A DNA stretch of 8,551 nucleotides from Synergistaceae bacterium (GTDB lineage Bacteria > Synergistota > Synergistia > Synergistales > Synergistaceae), in assembly GCA_031290815.1 (NCBI GenBank), contig JAISLO010000002.1, forward strand, positions 1 to 8,551. Reading direction: 5' to 3'. The notes below the pieces were generated by a model, which made no database searches, had not been told where the DNA came from, and worked only from the letters and a program-made list of their open reading frames with translations. Of this stretch, positions 1-7,189 are shown one piece after another. The translations under genes were made by a program, and so were the position numbers. Numbering within the stretch: position 1 is the stretch's first letter; every line of letters starts with the position of its first letter.

Positions 1-145
1 CGGCCACTATGACGGTATCGTGAACGAAATCAACAATCGAGCCGATTCCATAGGTTGAGATGAGTTGTGTCTGGCGCACATCACCTACGACGCGATCGCT
101 GTAAGCCTTCTGTCTGCCCTTATTGTTGAATTTAGCCTTTGCCAT
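1..145 (-). CDS. drmB: DrmB-like protein (DUF1998 family), N-terminal 48 codons only
   Basis: Partial gene starting with ATG at 145-143 and leaving the window at base 1. The 48 visible residues begin MAKAKFNNKGRQ, a basic stretch, and continue with VRQTQLISTYGIGSIVDF and then DTVIVA. This resembles the N-terminus of DrmB/DUF1998 proteins as I know it: an 'R.(S/T)QLI.T.G.G.IVD' block followed by a short hydrophobic strand. In DISARM, DrmB works in a complex with DrmA and is required for defence; its own biochemical activity is poorly defined. The gene starts only 2 nt after the drmA stop, with a good ribosome binding site inside the end of drmA, so the two are translationally coupled. The family call rests on about 25 informative residues plus the drmA neighbour; the DUF1998 domain itself lies outside the window. 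Confidence 0.82.
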   Translation of the reverse strand, partial: MAKAKFNNKGRQKAYSDRVVGDVRQTQLISTYGIGSIVDFVHDTVIVA

Positions 146-147
146 AC

Positions 148-3100
148 TCAATCCCTTTCCTGAATGAACAAGTTGGACGATGCCTCGACGTTGCGGAGCG
201 AGTTCAGCGTTGCTGGGAAATCAAGGTTTGAACCACGCTCACCCGAAATCAGCAGACTGCAGTAACCGCTCTGGTTAGATTTATATACAAGAGTGTCGGG
301 GTTCTCCTCCGCAAGTTCCTGCCAGCGCTCTGATATATCTGTGAGCCAATCTTCGGCATCGCGAACGCCTTCAGGGTGGATCATACGTATACGATTCAGG
401 ATGAACTCCCGCGCTTTTTTGACACATTCAGCGTCCGAGCGAAAATTTACGGCGCTGTCGTTGGCTCCGAGCGATGGTTCAGACAATCTCAGCATTATGA
501 TGAAGACGCAGTGGACGGCTTTTTCAATTGCCCTCGCGGAGAATGGAGTGACGCTTGTCGTTTCGACATACCGGTAGAACGCCTTGTGATAAAATCCAAA
601 TTGCTCATAATGCGACTTGTCCCTGGAACGCGAGCCGTTATACATGGACAGCACGATCCCTGGATTTCGCCTGCCGACGCGGCTTGTCGCCTGGATATAC
701 TCGGCGTTGCTCTTGGGTTGGTTATACATGGTCAGTACGCCAAGCCTGTCAATGTCGATACCCACGGAGAACATATTTGACGCGAGCATATATGAGAGAT
801 ATGCCGGGTCCCGATAGTCAAGCTCTAGTCTTCCCAATGTTTCTTTTATCTCTTTTGATGTCTTGCGGCTTGTCAACTCATCGTGAATGCCCGTTCTGAT
901 GTCGGAATGAGTCAGGCCTGCCTTGTCGGAGTCCGCCTTGAATTTCAGACCTGCAAGAGTGCGGATATGAGAATGGATGCGGTCGCTGATGATGTTGTCC
1001 GCCCCGCCCAAATCCTTGATCGCGTTGAAATATCCTATGACGGTGGAGAACTGGTCAATCACTCTCTCCGGTTTACCCTGTTTGATGAACAGCAATTTAA
1101 CGAATATCAGATTCGCATACACTCGTATCATAAGGTCGACAATCGTGCCGCCTGTTTCGCAAAGCCCGATATAGGTTCTGGCCGGGCGGTCGTCTTCGCT
1201 TGCCCTGACAGCGAAGAAGGAATCGCTGAAGTTGATTCCGCCCGGAGGAAACTGGGACATTTGCTTGTTGTACAGATTGCGGATTTGCTCGGCGGCATTT
1301 TTGACTGTGGCCGTCGATGCGATCACTTTGGGGTAACGCCCGCTGCGATTGCAGAGATACTCGACGCCGATCTCATATATTCCGGCGAGCGAACCGAGAG
1401 GGCCCGAGATGAGATGCAGCTCGTCCTGAATTATCAGTTCGGGCGGCAAGCAGCGTCCGCCGCCAAACAGAGATTTCGATTCGATCTCCCAGGCAAGGCG
1501 GGCGAATTTGTCAATGGTGCTCAACACGAGCGTTGGCCGGACGCGATAGATGTCCTCGTCCACAACGTATATCGGAAGAGAATGATGGAACTCACATCTA
1601 GGATTGTTATTGCATCGAATGACGAGTGCGTTATGTTTGCCGATTTCATATCCGTCAAGGTCGATCGGGGCGCCGCACCACGGGCACGCAGTAATCTGGA
1701 CGGGATTTCCCTCGTAAACTTTTTTATCCGGGTTGTCCCTCAGTTCTTTAAGTATTTCAGCGGCGCCGCCGAGTCCTTCAATGCGATTGGGCGTCATTCC
1801 ACTCCCAATCCACAGACCTATACTCATTTCACCGCCGGAAATATTATTGTTCTTCCGCAGGTGTTCGCAGGCGCATATCAGAGCGGAAGCGCGCTCAAAC
1901 TGCTGAATCGTCAGCAGCCGAAGCGTATAGCGCATAATGAGCGTTACGCCGTCGTCCAACGGCTTTGTCGAGAGCCTGCGATAGAAAATCACAAATGCGG
2001 CGACGCCGAGATACGCCTCCGTCTTGCCGCCGCCCGTCGGAAACCAGAGCAGGTCGACCGTGCCGCGAAAATGACTGTTCTCATCGACCATATCCGGAAT
2101 TATCTGGAGGATATACGCCAGCTGAAACGGATACCACGTCACATTTTCAAGTTGATCGTCCTTCAGTTTTTTTGTCTTGGCCCTTTGCAAGAGCATGGCT
2201 TCATTCATGAGTTTGAACGCAAACCACGCGTCGTCGTTGGAACGTAGTATCTCCACACCGCGCTTCAGTCTCGCAATACAGACGTCAATCTGTCCTATCA
2301 CTATTTTCGCGGATGCCGTGCAGCCGGCAAGCCCGCTGGCAAGGGCCTCTTGTTTCTCTCTCCAGACCGAGTATTCGCCAATGAACGACAACAATTTTTC
2401 GCAGGCCTCGCCGCGACCGGCGGAACGCCAATACGCCGGCTTCAGCGGTTCTCCATCCGCTATTCCGCCAGGCATCATCTGCAATACGCGCTCCGATGGC
2501 ATGAAATCGCTGTAAATATCCGTGATCTTTTCACTCTCGGCATACTCGACCGAACAACCGTGACCGTATGCGTAGTTCAACACATCGCGGTATTGCATGG
2601 CGTTGATTTGTTCTTCCTCGCTCTGGCCCAACCCTGACAGCGCGTTCTGATACACCGGTACAAAGCCATCCGGCAAGAATAGATGCAGCCTGCATTGGAA
2701 CATCGCGCTCTCGTTTTGTTCCTTGCCGCGCTGCGGGGCTTCGAGCGCGTTCGACACCGAAACGGTAACGAGTTTACTGCCGTCATTCATGACCTTACGG
2801 ACGCAGAGCGTGATGTCCGCGCCCATATCGCGAAACCGCTCGTGTTCCTTGCATCGGATCGTTCCGCAGTGAGTCGGAACGGCAAATTTCGCCGCAAACT
2901 TATACGGTTTGCGCGCGTAATATTTTCTTGTACGGGGCATTTTACCTTCTTCGGTTGGAGGTGACTCGACCGATGACATTATATATTTGCCGCAGGCGAA
3001 CTCAACCTCAAGGAACTCAGTGCCTTCAGGAATCATGACAGACACGCCCATTGCGGATGGTTTGAATTTATTGGCTTCCATAATGGAATCGTTGTCGGCA

Positions 3101-3333
3101 TGGACGGGGTCCTCGATTTCTTCACCGTCGTCCATCGATCCGATGTCTGGGCCCATATCCTCATCCATAGTGCCCCGGCCAAGGCGTTTTGCCCATAGGA
3201 TGCCCATCGCATAATAGCTCAGGGGTTCGATGTTCTCTATCACTTCTTCTTCCGTGACAGGTCCGATAAGGTCGCGGGAGAGAAACCCCTTGATCTCATC
3301 GATCGCGTCATAATATTCACTGTATTGGCTCAT
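148..3333 (-). CDS. drmA: DISARM-type superfamily 2 helicase DrmA
   Basis: A 1061-residue SF2 ATPase/helicase of the DISARM DrmA type. Motifs seen in order: Walker A FPTGGGKTEAYL at 431-442; motif Ia RYTLRLLTIQQFER at 468-481; a four-cysteine zinc ribbon, CxxC at 550/553 and Cys574/Cys580; Walker B QDELH at 636-640, in which the usual DEAH-type box reads DELH; motif III STAT at 673-676; motif V around SVGIDI at 856-861; motif VI QATSRVGR at 881-888 with both arginines. The 'PTGGGKTEAYLG' and 'QDELHLISGPLGS' wording is characteristic of DrmA and its relatives. The first 400 residues hold no known catalytic motif and include an acidic stretch at about 57-76. In DISARM, DrmA loads on DNA with DrmB; phage-DNA processing here is inferred. 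Start: ATG with GAAGGGA 9 nt upstream, 14 nt after the SF1 helicase stop. The gene is intact with no frameshift. DruE of Druantia shares the Walker A wording but is much longer and does not pair with DrmB. Confidence 0.92.
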   Translation of the reverse strand: MSQYSEYYDAIDEIKGFLSRDLIGPVTEEEVIENIEPLSYYAMGILWAKRLGRGTMDEDMGPDIGSMDDGEEIEDPVHADNDSIMEANKFKPSAMGVSVMIPEGTEFLEVEFACGKYIMSSVESPPTEEGKMPRTRKYYARKPYKFAAKFAVPTHCGTIRCKEHERFRDMGADITLCVRKVMNDGSKLVTVSVSNALEAPQRGKEQNESAMFQCRLHLFLPDGFVPVYQNALSGLGQSEEEQINAMQYRDVLNYAYGHGCSVEYAESEKITDIYSDFMPSERVLQMMPGGIADGEPLKPAYWRSAGRGEACEKLLSFIGEYSVWREKQEALASGLAGCTASAKIVIGQIDVCIARLKRGVEILRSNDDAWFAFKLMNEAMLLQRAKTKKLKDDQLENVTWYPFQLAYILQIIPDMVDENSHFRGTVDLLWFPTGGGKTEAYLGVAAFVIFYRRLSTKPLDDGVTLIMRYTLRLLTIQQFERASALICACEHLRKNNNISGGEMSIGLWIGSGMTPNRIEGLGGAAEILKELRDNPDKKVYEGNPVQITACPWCGAPIDLDGYEIGKHNALVIRCNNNPRCEFHHSLPIYVVDEDIYRVRPTLVLSTIDKFARLAWEIESKSLFGGGRCLPPELIIQDELHLISGPLGSLAGIYEIGVEYLCNRSGRYPKVIASTATVKNAAEQIRNLYNKQMSQFPPGGINFSDSFFAVRASEDDRPARTYIGLCETGGTIVDLMIRVYANLIFVKLLFIKQGKPERVIDQFSTVIGYFNAIKDLGGADNIISDRIHSHIRTLAGLKFKADSDKAGLTHSDIRTGIHDELTSRKTSKEIKETLGRLELDYRDPAYLSYMLASNMFSVGIDIDRLGVLTMYNQPKSNAEYIQATSRVGRRNPGIVLSMYNGSRSRDKSHYEQFGFYHKAFYRYVETTSVTPFSARAIEKAVHCVFIIMLRLSEPSLGANDSAVNFRSDAECVKKAREFILNRIRMIHPEGVRDAEDWLTDISERWQELAEENPDTLVYKSNQSGYCSLLISGERGSNLDFPATLNSLRNVEASSNLFIQERD
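152..160 (-). promoter_or_regulatory. Ribosome binding site of drmB
   Basis: Read on the minus strand the site is GGAAAGGGA, ending 6 nt before the ATG at 145. It lies inside the last codons of drmA. It supports the short edge reading frame as a real gene and suggests coupled translation of the DrmA-DrmB pair. Confidence 0.7.
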
Positions 3334-3347
3334 AATATCAGTTCCCT

Positions 3348-5600
3348 TCAGGACCAGTCCGCCTTTGCGAATCCCGTCAGCTCTATGCCGAGCCAGAATT
3401 TCGACTCCTTGAACATACTGTCCGCTCTGCTCGGAAATTTGCTTGGAACGACGGTTATGATATTATTGACATATATTTCGGTTAAGTGCGACGGAATGCC
3501 GCTCGACTTATAAAACTCCCGAACGGACGACGATATGCTCATCTGCGCGCTGTCGGAGAGACGACCGATGACGTGCCCGTCATGCTGAATATGATATACG
3601 CTGCCGGCCAAACGAAGTTCCAGCCGGTCGTCTGCCTTTATCTGACTGGCTATGTAGGCCTGCGTATCGATGGCCTGCCCCAAATTGCCGAATATAAAGC
3701 CGGCCTGTTCAACATCTTCCGGTAGCCCAACCGTAATCCTGTCACAAAATGTTTTCCTATGATACTTGGCTGGACCTTGCTTTATCCAACGACCGGATGA
3801 AGATTTAAACAGAGGCCAACGTCCTTTTCTCAGACGATAGAGTTCTGACCTCGGGCGCGTGGCGCCAACATACCACACGCGAGCCTCTTCAGCGTTTGTT
3901 TGGGACGGCCTGAGACAGTCGAACAGGAAAACGCGGTCATATTCGCGTCCCTTGGCCTTATGGATCGTCGAAACGGTCAGCGATTCAGGCGTGTTTAGCA
4001 GAAGCGGAGACAGTTCTTGTCCTCGGATAAGCGCTTCTCTCAGTTTCTCGAGCTCAAAATAGCCGTCGCGCTCTGCGGATAACGAAGCGAGTATCGCGCA
4101 ATACGCGCTTTCCGCCGTCCCTTCCCCTCCGCCCACTCGAATCGAATACCTCTCGATGAAATCATCCCTGCTGATTCGGCTCTCACGGTAATCCCAGAAC
4201 ATATCGGCGAGCCACCTATGAAGGGAGGTTCGCTGCGTCACCGAGCGGAGCAGGGTATGAGGAATCTTTTTCCCGTGTAATTGAGCGCTCACCCATTCGG
4301 CCTCACCGTTGCTGCGCGTTAGAATCGCGGTCGTGCCATCCGTTGGTTCTGAAAAAATATTCGGTGAGAAAAGCTCACTGGGCATAGCCTTGATCTCGGT
4401 GACGAAGTATTTGTTTGCTTCCGTTGCGGAGAGTGAAATCAACGCGCTGCGGAAACCGTCCGAGAGGTCCGCCAGTTCTTTGGTCTGTCTCCTATTGCCG
4501 GTCAGCTCATATTTAGCGGCGTCATCGGGCAGCAATTCACCGAGGCTGTTGTAGAAACTGACGGAGTTGATCTTTTCCCTCCCGACGCAGTCGTAATCAT
4601 AGATTGCCTGGCACTTGTCGCCCAGCAGCAGATATCCGCAGCGCAGCGCGCCGAGTATATTGAGCGTCATCTTCGCGCGTTCGTTGACGAGGTCCTGCAA
4701 CTCGTCAATTATTACATACTGGAAACCGGACCACTCTTCGGCGTCAAACATATTGTTAAACCGCTGGATGCAACCGTTGAAACCCAATGCGAACAGGTCC
4801 TCGTCAGTTTTTTGAGAGAGATTGTTCCAGGCCAATGAATCGAGAGTACAGATAACCAACTGCCTCGCTTCCGAGGACAGCCCCCTTTCCGCCAGTCGCC
4901 GCAAGATGACATCGCGGACGGCATTGGTGTAACAAAGCACCAATACCTGTCCTAAATCGACTTCTCCTGAATTTATGATGTGCGACAACCGTTCGATGAC
5001 GGTATGCGTTTTCCCCGTTCCTGGGCCGGCGTCCACGAGGATGTGAGAATTGATATCCGCTTCGATGATCGCGCCAAAATGCTTTTCAAGTTTGACGTAC
5101 TCACCCGAGATTATCGGCGGAGTTTCGGCGAACTCCTCCGGAATGGGTTCTTCCTCGATCTCGGGCTCGATTTCAGCCGGCGCTCTCAAGATGTGCTCTA
5201 TAGTACCGAGCCGTTCATATCGCAGTTCGTATGAGTTTGTCCAATCCCAAGCGGCAGACGAGTCATCCAGCGGCCTTACAATTGGGTTTGGCATACACTG
5301 CGAGAAATCTTCACACTCCTCATATTCGCAGCGGCACTCCCAGACAATGGCGTCTCCCCGCATAACCGCCCCATGTGTCATCTGCCCGTCACGAGCTTTA
5401 ATGCAGCCTTTATCCTGCCGATACTCCTCCTCCTGCATTCTGGTTATGCGCACCGCGCCGTTGGGGGTCAACTGATTCTTGAGGCTGAGCAGGGCTTCGC
5501 GCCCACGGCAATTGTGAACAAATTCGGGATCTTTATTTATGTCAGGATTTTTGCGGGTATATATATTGCTCGCGACAGCGATGTTGGATTTGTACTCCAC
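3348..5600 (-). CDS. UvrD/Rep-like superfamily 1 helicase with Cys-rich N-terminus
   Basis: SF1 DNA helicase, 750 residues from the preferred GTG start. Motifs: I AGPGTGKT at 191-198; Ia CYTNA at 223-227; Ib CTLDS at 251-255; II DELQD at 299-303; III GDKCQAIY at 327-334; IV NRR at 369-371; V STIHKAKG at 544-551; VI YVGATR at 577-582. All catalytic motifs are complete, so it should be an active 3'-5' type translocase. Unusual parts: residues 1-170 precede the helicase core and carry a cysteine cluster (Cys89, 91, 96, 102) followed by an acidic linker (about 143-156); residues 583-750 form an extra C-terminal region with no nuclease motif that I can see. The usual Q-motif glutamine is not evident near 171-177. 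A TTG at 5618, overlapping the Hsp70 stop as TTGA, would add six residues but has no good ribosome binding site, whereas the GTG has one. The gene ends 14 nt before drmA. It is not PcrA/UvrD housekeeping helicase, given the extra domains and context. Confidence 0.9.
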   Translation of the reverse strand: MEYKSNIAVASNIYTRKNPDINKDPEFVHNCRGREALLSLKNQLTPNGAVRITRMQEEEYRQDKGCIKARDGQMTHGAVMRGDAIVWECRCEYEECEDFSQCMPNPIVRPLDDSSAAWDWTNSYELRYERLGTIEHILRAPAEIEPEIEEEPIPEEFAETPPIISGEYVKLEKHFGAIIEADINSHILVDAGPGTGKTHTVIERLSHIINSGEVDLGQVLVLCYTNAVRDVILRRLAERGLSSEARQLVICTLDSLAWNNLSQKTDEDLFALGFNGCIQRFNNMFDAEEWSGFQYVIIDELQDLVNERAKMTLNILGALRCGYLLLGDKCQAIYDYDCVGREKINSVSFYNSLGELLPDDAAKYELTGNRRQTKELADLSDGFRSALISLSATEANKYFVTEIKAMPSELFSPNIFSEPTDGTTAILTRSNGEAEWVSAQLHGKKIPHTLLRSVTQRTSLHRWLADMFWDYRESRISRDDFIERYSIRVGGGEGTAESAYCAILASLSAERDGYFELEKLREALIRGQELSPLLLNTPESLTVSTIHKAKGREYDRVFLFDCLRPSQTNAEEARVWYVGATRPRSELYRLRKGRWPLFKSSSGRWIKQGPAKYHRKTFCDRITVGLPEDVEQAGFIFGNLGQAIDTQAYIASQIKADDRLELRLAGSVYHIQHDGHVIGRLSDSAQMSISSSVREFYKSSGIPSHLTEIYVNNIITVVPSKFPSRADSMFKESKFWLGIELTGFAKADWS

Positions 5601-5607
5601 AACCTTG

Positions 5608-5615
5608 CTCCTCTT
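5608..5615 (-). promoter_or_regulatory. Ribosome binding site selecting the GTG start of the SF1 helicase
   Basis: On the minus strand this reads AAGAGGAG, with the AGGAG core 7 nt before GTG at 5600-5598. It touches the last base of the Hsp70 stop codon (5617-5615). It favours GTG over the TTG at 5618, which has only a G-rich but poor upstream sequence. Confidence 0.7.
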
Positions 5616-7093
5616 CAATCGGACTCGCCCAGCGCGCCGATGTCATAATGAAAGGTCAGCTTGTTAATCTCCACGACAGATGAATTATTCTGCTTGCCGA
5701 AATTTTTATTGACAATATCGATACGAGCCGTCATGTTTTCTTTAATTACGGCGGTAAGTTCGAGCGCTTCCTTTAAGAATCCCTTTGTCGGAATATTTTT
5801 AGTCGTGTAGATATTTCTGCCGGAACTGTCCGTGAAGATGAAGTGCGCGTCTTTTGCGTCCTCGACCAGTGAAAACGTGATGGGGCCGGTTGCCTCTTTG
5901 ATGGGGTGTCCGGCGGGGAGGATCGGGAATACGGAATCATCGCTGAGCCGAACGCACACGTCCTCGCTCAGCCTGGAATTTACTCCGGTGATTTGCGTGA
6001 GCGCGGCTCCGATTGCCGTCGACCACTGAGCCTTTTTGGGTTGTATTATCTTTGCGTCCTTGAACAGATTGGTCACGGCGTACTCGAACAAACGGATATT
6101 GCAGCTTCCGCCGACAACGACCACAGCGTCGATAGAGGCCGGAGTCATCCCTCCCGCTTTATCGAGGGCATCATCGATGGCTTTCAATACGCGGGACTTT
6201 ATAATCGGTTCGACTATCTCGTTAAATTGTTCCACTGATATATTGATGTTCTTAGTGCCGTATGCTCCGTAATTGACGACGGTCAGGGGATGATCTTCGT
6301 TGTCGTTGGAGATCGAGATCTTTGCGTCCTCGCATTTCATTATCATATTGTCCCGATCCGCCGGCTGCATATCTTCAAAACTCCCGCCGGCAATGCCGCT
6401 CTTTGCGGCGATGCGGGAATGCATTCGCTCGGCAAGCTCGCGGTCGATATCATCTCCGCCGATGCGGTCGCCCCACACCGAAACCTCGTATATGCTCGTT
6501 CCGGTGAGTTTCAATATGCTAATGTCGAGCGTACCGCCGCCCCAGTCCAGCACCATGACTTTAGAGAAAGCCCTGCCCTCGGATCGGTTGGCAATGTATG
6601 CCGCGGTCGGCTCGCTTACAAAGGTTTTGACTTCAATGCCAGCTTGCCTTGCGGCTTCATGCAGTTCGCGCCGGGCTTCCGGAGAGAAATCCACGGGGAA
6701 TGAAAACGACGCCTCGTTTATGCAGATGTCGAAACGTTTCTTGACATAGTCCTTGATATGGTTGAGAAACGCCGCCACGATATCCTTGGGATAATATCTC
6801 CGCTCGCCGGCCACAAAGCTGAAGCGTTCGCCGCCAGGTTCTCTCCTCCCCAAGAATGACTTCATCGATGTATGAACTTCGTGTGTCTCGGCAAGCTCAT
6901 TCCTCTGTTCGCGCACCTTGCGCCCAAACAGCATCGCTCCTCCGTCTCTCGGCAAGGCTACGATCGACGAGAACGGATACTCCCCGTCTTCGCCGAGCAG
7001 CGTGATTCTCCGGCCGTATTTGTCATCTTGAACACATACTACGGCGGTGTTCGTCGTGCCGAAGTCGATTCCGATGTATTGTCCCATTGGCAT
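5615..7093 (-). CDS. Short Hsp70/DnaK-like chaperone ATPase without lid domain
   Basis: Hsp70-family ATPase of 492 residues, against about 610-640 for DnaK. The nucleotide-binding domain spans about 5-370 and has every hallmark: phosphate-1 loop GIDFGTTNTAV (8-18), a lysine in TSMKSFLGR (Lys78, matching the catalytic DnaK lysine), connect-1 SEPTAAYIA (160-168), phosphate-2 VLDWGGGTLDIS (181-192), GGDDID (212-217) and adenosine motif VVVVGGSCNIRLFE (324-337). ATP hydrolysis is therefore expected. The conserved DnaK linker (DVLLLD type) is not recognisable after 370. Residues about 375-485 look beta-rich and may be a reduced substrate-binding domain. The alpha-helical lid and the EEVD-like or DnaK-type tail are absent. 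No signal peptide or membrane segment is seen, so it is cytoplasmic. It sits between a coiled-coil gene and two helicase genes, with no dnaJ or grpE in view, so a specialised role in this operon is more likely than general folding. The ATG at 7093 is preferred to the ATG two codons later because of ribosome-binding-site spacing. Confidence 0.93.
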   Translation of the reverse strand: MPMGQYIGIDFGTTNTAVVCVQDDKYGRRITLLGEDGEYPFSSIVALPRDGGAMLFGRKVREQRNELAETHEVHTSMKSFLGRREPGGERFSFVAGERRYYPKDIVAAFLNHIKDYVKKRFDICINEASFSFPVDFSPEARRELHEAARQAGIEVKTFVSEPTAAYIANRSEGRAFSKVMVLDWGGGTLDISILKLTGTSIYEVSVWGDRIGGDDIDRELAERMHSRIAAKSGIAGGSFEDMQPADRDNMIMKCEDAKISISNDNEDHPLTVVNYGAYGTKNINISVEQFNEIVEPIIKSRVLKAIDDALDKAGGMTPASIDAVVVVGGSCNIRLFEYAVTNLFKDAKIIQPKKAQWSTAIGAALTQITGVNSRLSEDVCVRLSDDSVFPILPAGHPIKEATGPITFSLVEDAKDAHFIFTDSSGRNIYTTKNIPTKGFLKEALELTAVIKENMTARIDIVNKNFGKQNNSSVVEINKLTFHYDIGALGESD

Positions 7094-7189
7094 GGCGCAC
7101 CTCTTTGTACCAATTTAAAGAAAACTCACCTATGGCGTTTATGTTCCCTCTGTCCCATCACTGAACGCCTGAGTGAAACCGAACCAGTA
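7094..7189. other. 96-bp intergenic gap between coiled-coil and Hsp70-like genes
   Basis: The only sizeable space between genes in the window. It contains the Hsp70 ribosome binding site at its left end and a 6-bp inverted repeat (7134-7139 GGCGTT with 7164-7169 AACGCC) with a 24-nt spacer. I see no convincing -35/-10 pair and no stem followed by a T-run. It could hold an internal promoter or a processing site, but the sequence does not prove either. Confidence 0.5.
7098..7106 (-). promoter_or_regulatory. Ribosome binding site of the Hsp70-like gene
   Basis: The minus strand reads AAAGAGGTG, close to the ideal anti-16S complement. The AGAGG core is 6 nt from the ATG at 7093, which supports that start over the second ATG at 7087. 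Confidence 0.72.

Noticed and set aside
883..2247. Plus-strand open frame of 454 codons antisense to drmA
   Set aside because: It lies wholly inside the motif-rich drmA frame, has no recognisable domain, and its composition looks like a reverse reading of drmA codons. Long antisense frames arise by chance in such sequence.
148..3333. Identity as Druantia DruE instead of DrmA
   Set aside because: DruE shares the PTGGGKTEAYLG wording but is much longer, and this gene is followed at 2 nt by a DrmB-like start, which fits DISARM.
7094..7189. Internal promoter before the Hsp70-like gene
   Set aside because: The best pairs I could build (for example TTCAGT with CATAAA on the minus strand) match consensus poorly, so I do not annotate one.
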